This document shows positions 51,350 through 60,313 of a stretch of 64,000 nt of DNA, piece after piece. Each line of letters starts with the position of its first letter. Position 1 is the first letter of the stretch. The position numbers and the translations under genes were made by a program. This stretch comes from CAWELS01 sp964468205 (GTDB taxonomy: Bacteria > Acidobacteriota > Terriglobia > Bryobacterales > Bryobacteraceae), in the NCBI GenBank assembly GCA_964468205.1, contig CAYXVG010000020.1, positions 44,867-108,866 of the forward strand, given 5' to 3'. The notes below the pieces were generated by a model. That model was not told the origin of the DNA and made no database searches. It saw nothing but the letters and a program-made list of their open reading frames with translations.

Positions 51350-52456
51350 ATGCCTGGTAGAGATCTCTCACGACGCGGTTTCATGGCGGCGTCCGGGACC
51401 GCCTCGGCGGCCTCTGCGGCGACTCGCAATCCGGTAACGTTTCCACCCTTCGCGGCCATGGCGCCGCCGCAGGCCGGCGATCCGCTGCGCCTGCTGACTA
51501 TGCGCCCTTTTGAGCCGGCCGAAGAACGCCAGCTCATGGAAGCGGCGGCCCCGGTCAGGCTCGAAATCATTGTCTGCAAGGACCAAGACGAGTTTGTCGA
51601 GAAGCTCCCTACCGCCGAGGTTGTCTACGGCCGCGTCCGGGGAGACCTACTCGAGCAGGCCCCGAGGCTCAAATGGGTCCAGAACGCCGCCGCCGGGGTG
51701 GATTTCCTGATGGGCGATCAGAAGTTCCGGGAGAGTCCGGTCGTGCTGACGAATTTCGCCCGAACTTTCGCCCCAGCGATCTCTGAAACGGCGATCGGGC
51801 TCCTGCTGAGTCTTACCCGCGGCCTCACGAAATACTACAACTCGCAGTTCGCCAAGCGCGCGCTGAAGGCCGTCGGGACGGTGCGCTCCGATCATCACAT
51901 CGAGATCGACGGGCGGACGATGGGTGTCGTCGGCCTCGGCGGTATTGGCTCCGCAATTGCGAAACGCGCTCACTATGGCTTCTCCATGCGCATCGTAGCC
52001 ACCGACGCCAAGCCCTTGCCAAAACCGGACTACGTGGCGGAGCTGCACGACCCGTCCTGGTTCGATGCGATGGTCCCGCAGGTGGACGTACTCGTCTGTG
52101 CGGCGCCGCATACGCCGGAGACCGACAAGATGTTCAACGAGCAGGTCTTCCGCCGGATGAAGAAGACGGCCTATTTCCTCGGCATGTCGCGCGGCAATCT
52201 CTTTGACGACATGGCGTTGGTGAAGGCTCTGAAGGAGGGCTGGATCGCCGGCGCCGGCCTCGACGTTTTCCCGCAGGAGCCGCCTCCGTCCGATCATCCG
52301 ATCTACGACTGCGACAACGTCGCAATGACGCCCCACACGTCCGGCTGGAGTCCCGACCGGCACATCCGCCTCATGGCTCTGCTCGCGGAAAACATCCGGC
52401 GGTACACCCGCGGGTTGCCTCTGATGAACGTGGTGGACAAACAGCGCATGTTCTGA
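51350..52456 (+). CDS. D-2-hydroxyacid dehydrogenase family protein with twin-arginine leader
   Basis: An N-terminal DLSRRGFMAASGTASAASAA fits the Tat consensus (S/T-R-R-x-F) followed by a weak hydrophobic region. From about residue 45 it is an NAD-dependent D-isomer 2-hydroxyacid dehydrogenase. The nucleotide motif is MGVVGLGGIGSAIAKRA (GxGxxG at 195-200), and the catalytic Arg281 (FLGMSRGNLFDD), Glu310 (LDVFPQEPPP) and His329 (AMTPHTSGW) are all present. Tat export of an NAD(P)-linked enzyme would be odd unless the cofactor is tightly bound before export. It follows the DegT-type gene, which also has an RR leader, by 113 bases. The substrate is unknown. Confidence 0.86.
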   Translation: MPGRDLSRRGFMAASGTASAASAATRNPVTFPPFAAMAPPQAGDPLRLLTMRPFEPAEERQLMEAAAPVRLEIIVCKDQDEFVEKLPTAEVVYGRVRGDLLEQAPRLKWVQNAAAGVDFLMGDQKFRESPVVLTNFARTFAPAISETAIGLLLSLTRGLTKYYNSQFAKRALKAVGTVRSDHHIEIDGRTMGVVGLGGIGSAIAKRAHYGFSMRIVATDAKPLPKPDYVAELHDPSWFDAMVPQVDVLVCAAPHTPETDKMFNEQVFRRMKKTAYFLGMSRGNLFDDMALVKALKEGWIAGAGLDVFPQEPPPSDHPIYDCDNVAMTPHTSGWSPDRHIRLMALLAENIRRYTRGLPLMNVVDKQRMF

Positions 52457-52521
52457 GGGCGGCGGGGAGCAAGCGATTTCTCCCGCCGCCGGCCGTCCTG
52501 AAAGCGACCGGACACAAAACA

Positions 52522-54453
52522 ATGTATTACATCCCTACCCGCTTCCCAAGGTTCATTCCGTTTCTGATCTTGTTTGCCCTCACCGCCTCCGCACGGGATT
52601 TTCACGTCTCCGTCAACGGCGACGACGGCAACGATGGCTCCCCGGTCAATCCACTGCGGACGATTTCGGCCGCGGCCCGTCTCGCGCAGCCGGGCGACGT
52701 GATCACGGTGCATGCCGGAACCTACCGCGAGCGGGTCACGCCTCCCCGCGGAGGCGAGTCCTCCGCAAAAAGGATCGTCTACCAGGCCGCCTCGGGCGAG
52801 AAGGTGTTCATCAAGGGATCGGAAGTGATTCGCGAGTGGAAACCCTTCCGCGATGGGGTCTGGAAGGCCACGGTGCCGAATTCTCTATTTGGCGGCCATA
52901 ACCCTTACAAAGATCAGATCGAGGGCGACTGGTTCAACGATAAGGGCCGGCGGCACCTGACCGGAGAAGTCTACCTGAACGGGAAATCTCTCTGGGAGAC
53001 GCACCTGCTCGAACGGGTGCTGAATCCTCGGTCCGCGACGGAGGCCGCCGGCAGCGTGGACTCCGCCTACACCTGGTTTGCCGAGGTTGACGAAGAGTAC
53101 ACCTACATCTATGCGAACTTCCACGGCCGGAATCCGAACGAGGAATTGGTCGAGATCAATGTGCGCGATAGCTGTTTCTATCCTGACCGGCCCGGGCGGG
53201 ACTACATAACAGTGCGCGGTTTCCACATGAGTCACGCGGCCACGCAGTGGGCTGCGCCGACGGCCGAGCAAATCGCCCTCATTGGAACCCATTGGAGCAA
53301 GGGCTGGATCATAGAAGACAACGTAATCAGCGATTCCAAGTGCGCATGCGTGAGCCTCGGCAAGGACAGGCAGACCGGCCACAACGTGTGGACCAGGGAT
53401 CCTCGCAAGGACGGCGCTACCCACTACAACGAAGTGATCGTGCGGGCGCTCGAAGCCGGGTGGTCGCGCGGCAACATCGGATCTCATGTCGTCCGCAACA
53501 ATGTGATCTTTAACTGCGAACAGGCGGGCGTTGTCGGCAGCATGGGCGCCGTGTTCAGCGAGTTCACGAACAATCACATCTACAACGTCTGGACAAAGCG
53601 GCAATTCACCGGCGCTGAGATGGCCGGCATCAAACTGCACGGGGCAGTGGACGTTCTGATTAAGAAAAACCGCATCCACGGCGCCGGCCGCGGGCTGTGG
53701 ATGGATTGGATGGCGCAGGGAACACGGATCACAGGCAATCTGCTCTACGACAACACCACGGATGATCTTTTCATGGAGGTGAACCACGGACCCTTCCTGG
53801 TGGACAACAACTTCTTCCTCTCGGACTTGAGTCTGCGCGATTGGTCAGAGGGCGGCGCGTATGCCCACAACCTCTTCGCCGGCAGGATCGAGAGCCGGCC
53901 CGAACCGCGGCGATCCACGCCCTACCTACAGGCCCATTCGACCGCGATCGCCGGCCTGCACAGCACCACCGGTGGGGACAATCGGTTCTACAACAACGTT
54001 TTCGTGGGAAGTGGCCCACCTCCTGGCTCTGGCGGCAAGGCGGACGCTGATCCGCTTCGGCACGGCGGGTACGGACTGTGGGTCTACAACCACCGCGAGT
54101 TCCCCCTCTACACCGGCGGCAACGCGTATCTTCATGGAGCCCGTACTTATTACAACGAGAAGGACGCCGTGGAGTTTCCCGGCGTGGATCCGAAATTGGA
54201 AATCGTCGAGGATGACGGAAGCGTCTACCTTCGGCTGCACCTGACAAGGGCAGTCGAAAAGGCCACGACCCGCCTGGTAACGACCGAGTTGCTCGGGAAG
54301 GCGAAGATTCCCGGCCTCCCGTTTGCGAATACTGACGGATCCTCCGTGCGTATCGACAGCGACTACCTGGGGAAGAGGCGGGACTCGATCCGGCCGTCCA
54401 CCGGACCGTTGGAAAACCCGGGGCAAAGTGAAATCAAGGTGAAGGTCTGGTGA
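52522..54453 (+). CDS. Secreted right-handed beta-helix protein (DUF1565-like)
   Basis: A signal peptide (FIPFLILFALTASA) precedes the mature start RDFHVSVNGDDGNDGSPVNP. That start and the following TISAAARLAQPGDVITVHAG are typical of DUF1565/pectate-lyase-fold proteins. The 643-residue protein shows helix coils such as WIIEDNVISDSKCACVSLGK, VVRNNVIFNCEQAGVVGSMG and VLIKKNRIHGAGRGLWMDWM. Many relatives bind or cleave polysaccharides; the catalytic residues cannot be assigned by eye. The gene lies 65 bases after the dehydrogenase, and convergently meets the histidine kinase gene. It may act on the polysaccharide whose products enter through the TonB receptor upstream. Confidence 0.83.
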   Translation: MYYIPTRFPRFIPFLILFALTASARDFHVSVNGDDGNDGSPVNPLRTISAAARLAQPGDVITVHAGTYRERVTPPRGGESSAKRIVYQAASGEKVFIKGSEVIREWKPFRDGVWKATVPNSLFGGHNPYKDQIEGDWFNDKGRRHLTGEVYLNGKSLWETHLLERVLNPRSATEAAGSVDSAYTWFAEVDEEYTYIYANFHGRNPNEELVEINVRDSCFYPDRPGRDYITVRGFHMSHAATQWAAPTAEQIALIGTHWSKGWIIEDNVISDSKCACVSLGKDRQTGHNVWTRDPRKDGATHYNEVIVRALEAGWSRGNIGSHVVRNNVIFNCEQAGVVGSMGAVFSEFTNNHIYNVWTKRQFTGAEMAGIKLHGAVDVLIKKNRIHGAGRGLWMDWMAQGTRITGNLLYDNTTDDLFMEVNHGPFLVDNNFFLSDLSLRDWSEGGAYAHNLFAGRIESRPEPRRSTPYLQAHSTAIAGLHSTTGGDNRFYNNVFVGSGPPPGSGGKADADPLRHGGYGLWVYNHREFPLYTGGNAYLHGARTYYNEKDAVEFPGVDPKLEIVEDDGSVYLRLHLTRAVEKATTRLVTTELLGKAKIPGLPFANTDGSSVRIDSDYLGKRRDSIRPSTGPLENPGQSEIKVKVW

Positions 54454-54492
54454 AGCGCAATCTCGCCGCAGGTTGAACCCGCGGCGGCGCTC

Positions 54493-56448
54493 CTAGAGCT
54501 TGGCGCTCGCGGAAGATGCCTCGGCGGCGTCGAGGCCTTTGAGCCGGAGGGTGAAAATGGAGCCGGAGCCGGCTTCGCTCTGGGCGACGATCTCCCCACG
54601 ATGCCTGCGCGCGATATTGGCGCTTGTGAAGAGGCTCATGCTGGCCTTCACGCGTGTGCCCTCGACGGCGAAGCCGGGATTGAACAGGCGTTCCATCTGG
54701 CTGGCGTGGATTCCGCGCCCGTTGTCGATTAGTTGCACGCACTGGTAACCGTTGTCCTGGAAGGTCCGCACCGTGACAGTCCCGTCCTCGGAGATGGCCT
54801 CGATCGCATTGCGGAGCAGGTTCATTACCACCTGATTCACGTCGGCCGGGTAGCCAAAGATGGACGCCAGATTCCCGTACTCCTTCACCACCGTGATCCG
54901 CTGGGGAATCACTGGCTCGAGTACGGCCAGGGAGTCCCGCACGGAGTCGTTGAGACAGAACTGCTGGAACTCGGCTTGGTCGAGACGGGCGAAGCCTTTG
55001 AGGCTCTTGATCATGTGACTGATGCGCTCACTGGCGGTGGTGATGAGCTTGCCGTTTTTCCGCAGCGCCGAAACAGTGGCCTGGACGGAGCGCCGCGATT
55101 TCAGTTCCTCCACGGTCTCGCTCTGCTCGATAGCCTCGACAACTCGCTCGGCCGCCTTCATGGAGATATCCGCGGCCGTTTGTATGGCTCCCAAAGGGGT
55201 GTTGATCTCGTGGGCAATTGCAGCCACCAGGTCGCCCAGGGCGGCCATCTTCTCGCTGTGAATCAGTTGTGATTGCGTCACCTGCAATTCATGGAGCAGA
55301 CGGGCCAGTTCTTCGTTCTTCTCTTTCAACTCGACGTTTTTCAGACGGTGGATTTCGGCTTCGCGCTCGGCGCGTTCCACCTCGATTCCAATCTGCAGGT
55401 TCTTGAGCTTCGTTTTGCTTTCCTCGCTGAACACCTCCTCCTGCAACTGGTGGAACTTCCGTTCATGGTCGAGAGCGGACGGAAAATCGCCCGTCTCCTC
55501 GCAGAGGCGGGAAAGCAACTGGTGCGCGCGCGAGGCCTTTGGCTTGGCCCCGATCTTCTCTGCGATCTCCAGTGCGCGATTGACGGCGGCCCGCGCCCGG
55601 GCAAGCTCCCGTTTGTCGTAGTAGATCTTGCCCAGGTTCAGAAGGCTCGTCGTCTGGGCCTGCGCGTTGCCCGCTTTCTCTCGTATCGCCAGGCTGCTTG
55701 CGTGCAACTCCAGCGCCTCATCGAGGCGGCCTTGAGCGTGGCGGATTTCACCGATGTCATTCAGAGCGCGGGCTTCGCCGATCTGGTTCCCGATCCGGCG
55801 GTAAGTTGCGAGCGCCTTCTCGTGACACTCGAGAGCGGCATTGAAATTTTCCAGAGACTGGTAGACCGAGCCGAGACCGGAAAGTGACCGCGCCTCGCCC
55901 AATCCATAGCCCTGTTCGGCAAAGATCGCATGGCTCTTTTCGTGGAATTCGATGGACTTCTGATAGTCGCCGATCGTCTGGTAGATGCCGCCGACGATCG
56001 TGTAGCCCCAGGCCATCCCCCACCGGTCGCCCGTCTTCTCCACGAGACGGATGCCGCGGAAACCCTCTTCGAGAGCCTCATCGTAGTTGCCGAGGCTCCA
56101 ATGCACCAGGGCGACAATCGAGAGGGCGTTGGCCTGCCCCCAGGCGTCGTCCATTTCCTCTGTCATGCGGTGCGCGACGAGGGCTTCGGCGAGCGCCGCC
56201 TTGTAGTTGGACAGCATGTAGTGGGCAAATGCGGAATTGCGAAACGCCCCGGCCAGACCGGCTTGGTAGGCGTGTTTCTGGGCGAGGCTCATCGCCTCGT
56301 CGGCGAGTTCCAGCACGCGTTTCCAGTCTGCTTGCTCCCGCACCTCCCAGCCCAGCTTGTTGAGGATATCGATCCGTTCCCGCGCGTGTCCGTCATCGGC
56401 GGGCAGACTGGCGAGTTGGGTTTCCAAGCCGGTGATCGTTTCAGACAT
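54493..56448 (-). CDS. Soluble sensor histidine kinase with TPR repeats
   Basis: A 651-residue cytoplasmic protein without membrane segments. About residues 25-330 contain six or seven tetratricopeptide repeats (AWGYTIVGGIYQTIGDYQKS, SLSGLGSVYQSLENFNAALE, SLLNLGKIYYDKRELARARA). A coiled coil (335-400) leads to the phosphoacceptor H box, LVAAIAHEINTPLGAIQTAA, with His413. The ATP-binding domain shows MNLLRNAIEAI (N box), IDNGRGI (G1) and SMSLFTSANIARRHRGEIVA (G2). The TPRs probably bind a protein partner or sense a signal inside the cell. No response regulator gene lies nearby, so it is an orphan kinase. The gene converges with the DUF1565-like gene at 52522. Confidence 0.9.
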   Translation of the reverse strand: MSETITGLETQLASLPADDGHARERIDILNKLGWEVREQADWKRVLELADEAMSLAQKHAYQAGLAGAFRNSAFAHYMLSNYKAALAEALVAHRMTEEMDDAWGQANALSIVALVHWSLGNYDEALEEGFRGIRLVEKTGDRWGMAWGYTIVGGIYQTIGDYQKSIEFHEKSHAIFAEQGYGLGEARSLSGLGSVYQSLENFNAALECHEKALATYRRIGNQIGEARALNDIGEIRHAQGRLDEALELHASSLAIREKAGNAQAQTTSLLNLGKIYYDKRELARARAAVNRALEIAEKIGAKPKASRAHQLLSRLCEETGDFPSALDHERKFHQLQEEVFSEESKTKLKNLQIGIEVERAEREAEIHRLKNVELKEKNEELARLLHELQVTQSQLIHSEKMAALGDLVAAIAHEINTPLGAIQTAADISMKAAERVVEAIEQSETVEELKSRRSVQATVSALRKNGKLITTASERISHMIKSLKGFARLDQAEFQQFCLNDSVRDSLAVLEPVIPQRITVVKEYGNLASIFGYPADVNQVVMNLLRNAIEAISEDGTVTVRTFQDNGYQCVQLIDNGRGIHASQMERLFNPGFAVEGTRVKASMSLFTSANIARRHRGEIVAQSEAGSGSIFTLRLKGLDAAEASSASAKL

Positions 56449-56597
56449 CTGGTCGGTCTCTCTCCCTGTATTGTGACGCAGGAAAGCAAGTTCAGCGGAA
56501 GAGGAGCATCCGGCCGGCGCGAATTGTTTGCGCGCCGCCGAACATAATGGTAGCGTAATGATTCCAGGACGATAATATACTCAAGCGGGAGTTTTCC

Positions 56598-58076
56598 ATG
56601 AAAAAATGCGCCAGTTTCTTATTCACCGTTTGTTTCTTGCTGGCGTCCGCCGTGGCGCACATCGACGGGGCGCCGATTCGCGTCAAGGTGGACTTCGCTT
56701 CGCAGATCCGCGACTGGGACGGCTTCGGCGTCAACTACGTCGAGACCGCCCAGACGAGAGACTACAAAACGGATCCCCAGGAGTACGGCGGATTCAGCCG
56801 TCTCACCGAAACGGAGCGCCAGGAGATCCTCGACATGATCTTCGGTGAGGACGGGTTGAAACCAGGCTTGCTGAAGATGTTTCTCGACCCGTGGCACGAA
56901 CCCGAGAACGACAATGACGACCCACGCGTCATCGACCAGAACCGGTTCGACCATGAGACCACGACGAAGTGGCTCCGCTACTTCGCCAAAGAAGGATTCG
57001 AGCGGACGCGCGCCCGCGGCGGCGGCCTTGACATCATCACCACGCTTTACGGCCCGCCGGATTGGACCACCAAGCAGAAGTTCATTCGTGGCCGCGATCT
57101 CGATCCGGCAATGAAGGAGGAGGTGGCCGAGTACATGATTGCTTGGGTTAAGTATCTGCGGGAGTCCGCGGGCCTGCCCGTGAACCACATCTCTCTTCAC
57201 AATGAGGGCGAGGACTTCGTGCGCTGGCCCGAGGATGGAAGCGGGCCGGGCGGCCAGAACCATGACTACAATATGTTCTGGCCACCGGAGCAGGTGGTGG
57301 ATTTCCTCCGGTTCATGCGCGGAATGCTCGACGAACAGGGCCTCGAGGATGTGGGTCTGACGCCTGGCGAAACCTCGAACTGGTACCGGTTCGCGGAGTG
57401 GGGCTACGCGCACGCCGTCGCCTCGGACCCGGCCGCAATGAAGAATCTCGGCTTGATCACTTCTCATGGTTTTGTGGGGTTCAACCGCAACCGTTGGTTC
57501 GGCGACTGGAGAAGCCTGGGAGTGGATATCCTGCGCGAGAAAAACCCGAATCTGCATGCCTGGGTCACTTCGCAGAGTTGGAGCAAGATGGACGCGTTCT
57601 TCGTTCACCAGTTGCGCGGAAACATCTATTCGACCAAGTGCAACGGCATTATTCCTTGGGCATGCGTCCAGACAGCTAGCTGGACCGGCGGAGATCCAAA
57701 CCCCGGCACTGCGTTCTTCGTCAATGACCGGGGCGGCTACGAAGTGAAGCCCGGCTACTACTTCTACAAGCAGGCGTCCCGCGCCGGGCAGCCCGGAATG
57801 GCTGTGGCTCACGTGGAGAGCATGGACACCGAGGTCAGCCTGATGGCCTTCGCGGCCAATGGCACGGAAAATCCCGACGCCTTTGTGGTAATCAATATCT
57901 CCGGGAACGACAAACCGTTGACGATCCACGTAAACGGCACGGCCGCACGCAGTTTCGCGATGTTCCGTACTTCGGGCGCCGAGGAGTACAAGCCAGTCGG
58001 TTCGGTCAGAGTAACCGGTGGCGAGGTGGCCTACACCGCGCCCGCGGGTTCGGTAACGACCTTCTCCGCGGAATAG
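56598..58076 (+). CDS. Secreted GH30-like glycoside hydrolase family protein, possible loss of nucleophile
   Basis: A signal peptide (CASFLFTVCFLLASAVAHIDG) precedes a TIM barrel and a C-terminal beta-sandwich as in GH30. Typical features are RDWDGFGVNYVETAQ, SRLTETERQEILDMIFGEDG and an acid/base Glu203 in HISLHNEGED. At the position where GH30 enzymes carry the nucleophile (usually W-x-T-E), this protein reads HAWVTSQSWS (about 320-329), so Ser325/Gln326 replace the Glu. If the alignment is right it would be inactive as a retaining hydrolase, or use another residue. The C-terminal DAFVVINISGNDKPLTIHVN strand region is normal. The gene lies 26 bases before the HutI-like gene. Confidence 0.78.
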   Translation: MKKCASFLFTVCFLLASAVAHIDGAPIRVKVDFASQIRDWDGFGVNYVETAQTRDYKTDPQEYGGFSRLTETERQEILDMIFGEDGLKPGLLKMFLDPWHEPENDNDDPRVIDQNRFDHETTTKWLRYFAKEGFERTRARGGGLDIITTLYGPPDWTTKQKFIRGRDLDPAMKEEVAEYMIAWVKYLRESAGLPVNHISLHNEGEDFVRWPEDGSGPGGQNHDYNMFWPPEQVVDFLRFMRGMLDEQGLEDVGLTPGETSNWYRFAEWGYAHAVASDPAAMKNLGLITSHGFVGFNRNRWFGDWRSLGVDILREKNPNLHAWVTSQSWSKMDAFFVHQLRGNIYSTKCNGIIPWACVQTASWTGGDPNPGTAFFVNDRGGYEVKPGYYFYKQASRAGQPGMAVAHVESMDTEVSLMAFAANGTENPDAFVVINISGNDKPLTIHVNGTAARSFAMFRTSGAEEYKPVGSVRVTGGEVAYTAPAGSVTTFSAE

Positions 58077-58102
58077 GAACAACCGATTAGAGCCCTCCTC
58101 CA

Positions 58103-59359
58103 ATGGACCAGAAGATCCTGTTGAGGGGAGCCCGCCAACTGGTGACTTTGCGCGGGCGAAGGGGACCCCGGCGGGGTTCCGAGATGAACAGCTTGGGAGT
58201 CATCCCGGATGGAGCGCTCCTGATCGTGAACGGCATCATCCAGGATGTTGGGCCGAGCCGCCGCGTCGAGAACCTGGCTGCGGCGAGGGACGCGGTCGAG
58301 CTCAGCGCCGATGGCCGGGTCATTATGCCCGGCTTCATTGATTCCCGGACCCAACTGATAGCTGGCCCGCCATTGCTGGACGACTATGCGAAGCGCGTCC
58401 GGACGGGGGAGCCCGCGAGTCCGGCCGTGGATGAGGAGAGACTTCGGGCGGTCCTGAGCGCCTCGACGCGGGCGCGTTTCGAAATGCTGGCCCGCAAGGC
58501 GATGCGGGAGTTCGCCCGTCACGGCACGACCACGGTGGACGCTCATACCGGGCTTGGTTTGGACGCGAAGTCCGAGACGAAGATGTTGCGGGCGTTATGC
58601 GCGGTTCGAAACCGCCCATTGGACATCGTCGTGACGTGGTTCGCCGCATCCCGGCTCCCGGATGAATTCTCCGGCTCGGCCGGAGATTATCTGGAACATC
58701 TGACTAGCACGATGATGCCGAAGGTGCGGCGCGAGAAACTAGCGCAACTGGCCGATGTGCGCGTCGGGGCGGGGGGATTCCAGCCTTCCGGGGCGCTGCG
58801 GTATCTGGAGCATGCCAGGAACCACAAACTGGCCCGGCGTGTCACCGCGGACTGGAACGACGCCACCGACGCGGTCTCGGTGGCCCTCGAAAGCGAGGCT
58901 CTCAGTGTGGATCTGTTCGGTTCGGTGGAAGACGCCGATCCCGTACGCTTGGCTGGATCCGAGGTCTTGGTCAAGCTCTTTCCGGGCGTAGCCTATCATT
59001 GTCTGGAGCAGCGCGAGCCTCCGGCCCGTAATCTGATTGATGCCGGAGCAGCAGTCGCGGTGGCCACCGGATTCAGTTCCGCTCTTTGCCCCACCTGCAG
59101 CATGCCGGCGATCCTGTCGCTGGCGTGCAGGCAAATGAGAATGACGCCGGAGGAGGCGGTCACGGCCTCCACGATTAATGCCGCGTGCGCGCTCGGCCTG
59201 GATGATCAAACCGGCTCACTCGAACGCGGTAAGGATGCTGACCTGATTATGTTGAACATCACTGACTACCGTGAAATCCCGTATCGCTTCGGCATGAATC
59301 TGGTCGCGATGATGATGAAACGCGGCGACGTTATCTACCCGCGGATGGAGTTCGGATGA
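58103..59359 (+). CDS. Amidohydrolase-like protein related to imidazolonepropionase (HutI), metal ligands lost
   Basis: Overall the sequence follows HutI over its whole length (418 residues): MPGFIDSRTQLIAG, FARHGTTTVDAHTGLGLDAK, VLVKLFPGVAYHCLEQREPP, RMTPEEAVTASTINAACALG and GSLERGKDADLIMLNI. However, the metal-binding HTH of HutI is RTQ here (82-84), the KIHADE His is Thr248 (RRVTADWND), the next His position (SADH) reads SVDLF, and the ATD Asp is Gly323 (VATGFSSALCP). All expected zinc/iron ligands are therefore missing. It overlaps ftcD by four bases (ATGA), the normal companion of HutI in histidine breakdown. It may be a non-catalytic partner or have a new activity. Confidence 0.8.
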   Translation: MDQKILLRGARQLVTLRGRRGPRRGSEMNSLGVIPDGALLIVNGIIQDVGPSRRVENLAAARDAVELSADGRVIMPGFIDSRTQLIAGPPLLDDYAKRVRTGEPASPAVDEERLRAVLSASTRARFEMLARKAMREFARHGTTTVDAHTGLGLDAKSETKMLRALCAVRNRPLDIVVTWFAASRLPDEFSGSAGDYLEHLTSTMMPKVRREKLAQLADVRVGAGGFQPSGALRYLEHARNHKLARRVTADWNDATDAVSVALESEALSVDLFGSVEDADPVRLAGSEVLVKLFPGVAYHCLEQREPPARNLIDAGAAVAVATGFSSALCPTCSMPAILSLACRQMRMTPEEAVTASTINAACALGLDDQTGSLERGKDADLIMLNITDYREIPYRFGMNLVAMMMKRGDVIYPRMEFG

Positions 59360-60267
59360 TTGACCGGCTGGTGGAGTGTGTTGCGAATATCTCCGAAGGA
59401 CGCGATCCGGACAGAGTCGACCGGATTGCCACCGCGATCACCGGCATTGACGGCTGCTGGGTTCTCGACATCGAGAGCGATGGCGACCACAACCGGTCTG
59501 TGCTCACGTTTGCCGGCGCTCCCGAAGCGATGGTCGAGGCGGCCGTCCGCGTCGCGGGCCGGTGCGCGGACCTGATCGATCTGAACCGGCATCGCGGAGC
59601 GCATCCGCGCATCGGAGCGCTGGATGTGGTGCCGTTCATCCCCCTGCACGGTCTCGGGATGGCCGCTTGCGCGGCACTCGCGGTCCAGGCCGGCGGCGAG
59701 ATTTGGCGGCGGCATCGCGTTCCCGTTTATCTCTACGGCGAGGCGGCCCGGCGCGACAACCACCGGCGGTTGCCGGACATTCGCCGGGGTCAGTTCGAGG
59801 GACTGCGCGCCGCCGTGGCGGACGATCCGTCCCGGCGGCCCGATATCGGAGGGCCCGCGCTGCATCCTACCGCCGGAGCCACGGCCGTTGGCGCGCGCAA
59901 AACACTGATCGCCTATAACATTCAGCTCGACACCCCGGATGCCGCCGTCGCGGCGGAGATAGCGCGGCGCGTGCGGGAGTCCTCCGGCGGCCTGCCGCAC
60001 GTGCTGGCAATGGGAATTCTCTTGCCGTCGCGCGGCCTCGCGCAGGTCTCGATGAATCTCACCGACTTCGAGACTACGCCGCCGCACGTGGCTTTCGAGG
60101 CGGTGGCTCGAGAGGCAGCGCTGCGCGGAGTCTCGGTGAAGAGCAGCGAACTCATCGGCCTCATTCCCCAGCGGGCGCTCGAACTCGCAGAAGAGCGGGA
60201 TCTGCTGTGGGAGAATCTGACTTCCGCCTCGGTTCTGGAACACCGCTTGGCCCAGGTCATCGGTTAA
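59356..60267 (+). CDS. ftcD: Glutamate formimidoyltransferase (formiminotransferase)
   Basis: It transfers the formimino group of formiminoglutamate to tetrahydrofolate, the last part of one histidine degradation route. The sequence begins LVECVANISEGRDPDRVDRI and contains ESDGDHNRSVLTFAGAPEAM, DLNRHRGAHPRIGALDVVPF with the general-base His83, VPVYLYGEAARR and YNIQLDTPDAAVA. The length of 303 corresponds to the bacterial transferase without the cyclodeaminase domain. It overlaps the HutI-like gene, so both are translated together. hutH and hutU are not in the window. A folate-linked role outside histidine metabolism cannot be excluded. Confidence 0.93.
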   Translation: MIDRLVECVANISEGRDPDRVDRIATAITGIDGCWVLDIESDGDHNRSVLTFAGAPEAMVEAAVRVAGRCADLIDLNRHRGAHPRIGALDVVPFIPLHGLGMAACAALAVQAGGEIWRRHRVPVYLYGEAARRDNHRRLPDIRRGQFEGLRAAVADDPSRRPDIGGPALHPTAGATAVGARKTLIAYNIQLDTPDAAVAAEIARRVRESSGGLPHVLAMGILLPSRGLAQVSMNLTDFETTPPHVAFEAVAREAALRGVSVKSSELIGLIPQRALELAEERDLLWENLTSASVLEHRLAQVIG

Positions 60268-60313
60268 GTCTGTAACGCTCGGCCCAGTCCTCGACACCGT
60301 AGAATGAAACTAA

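Noticed and set aside
56619..58103. 494-codon minus-strand open frame opposite the GH30-like gene
   Set aside because: The plus strand has a signal peptide and family features; the minus frame has none.
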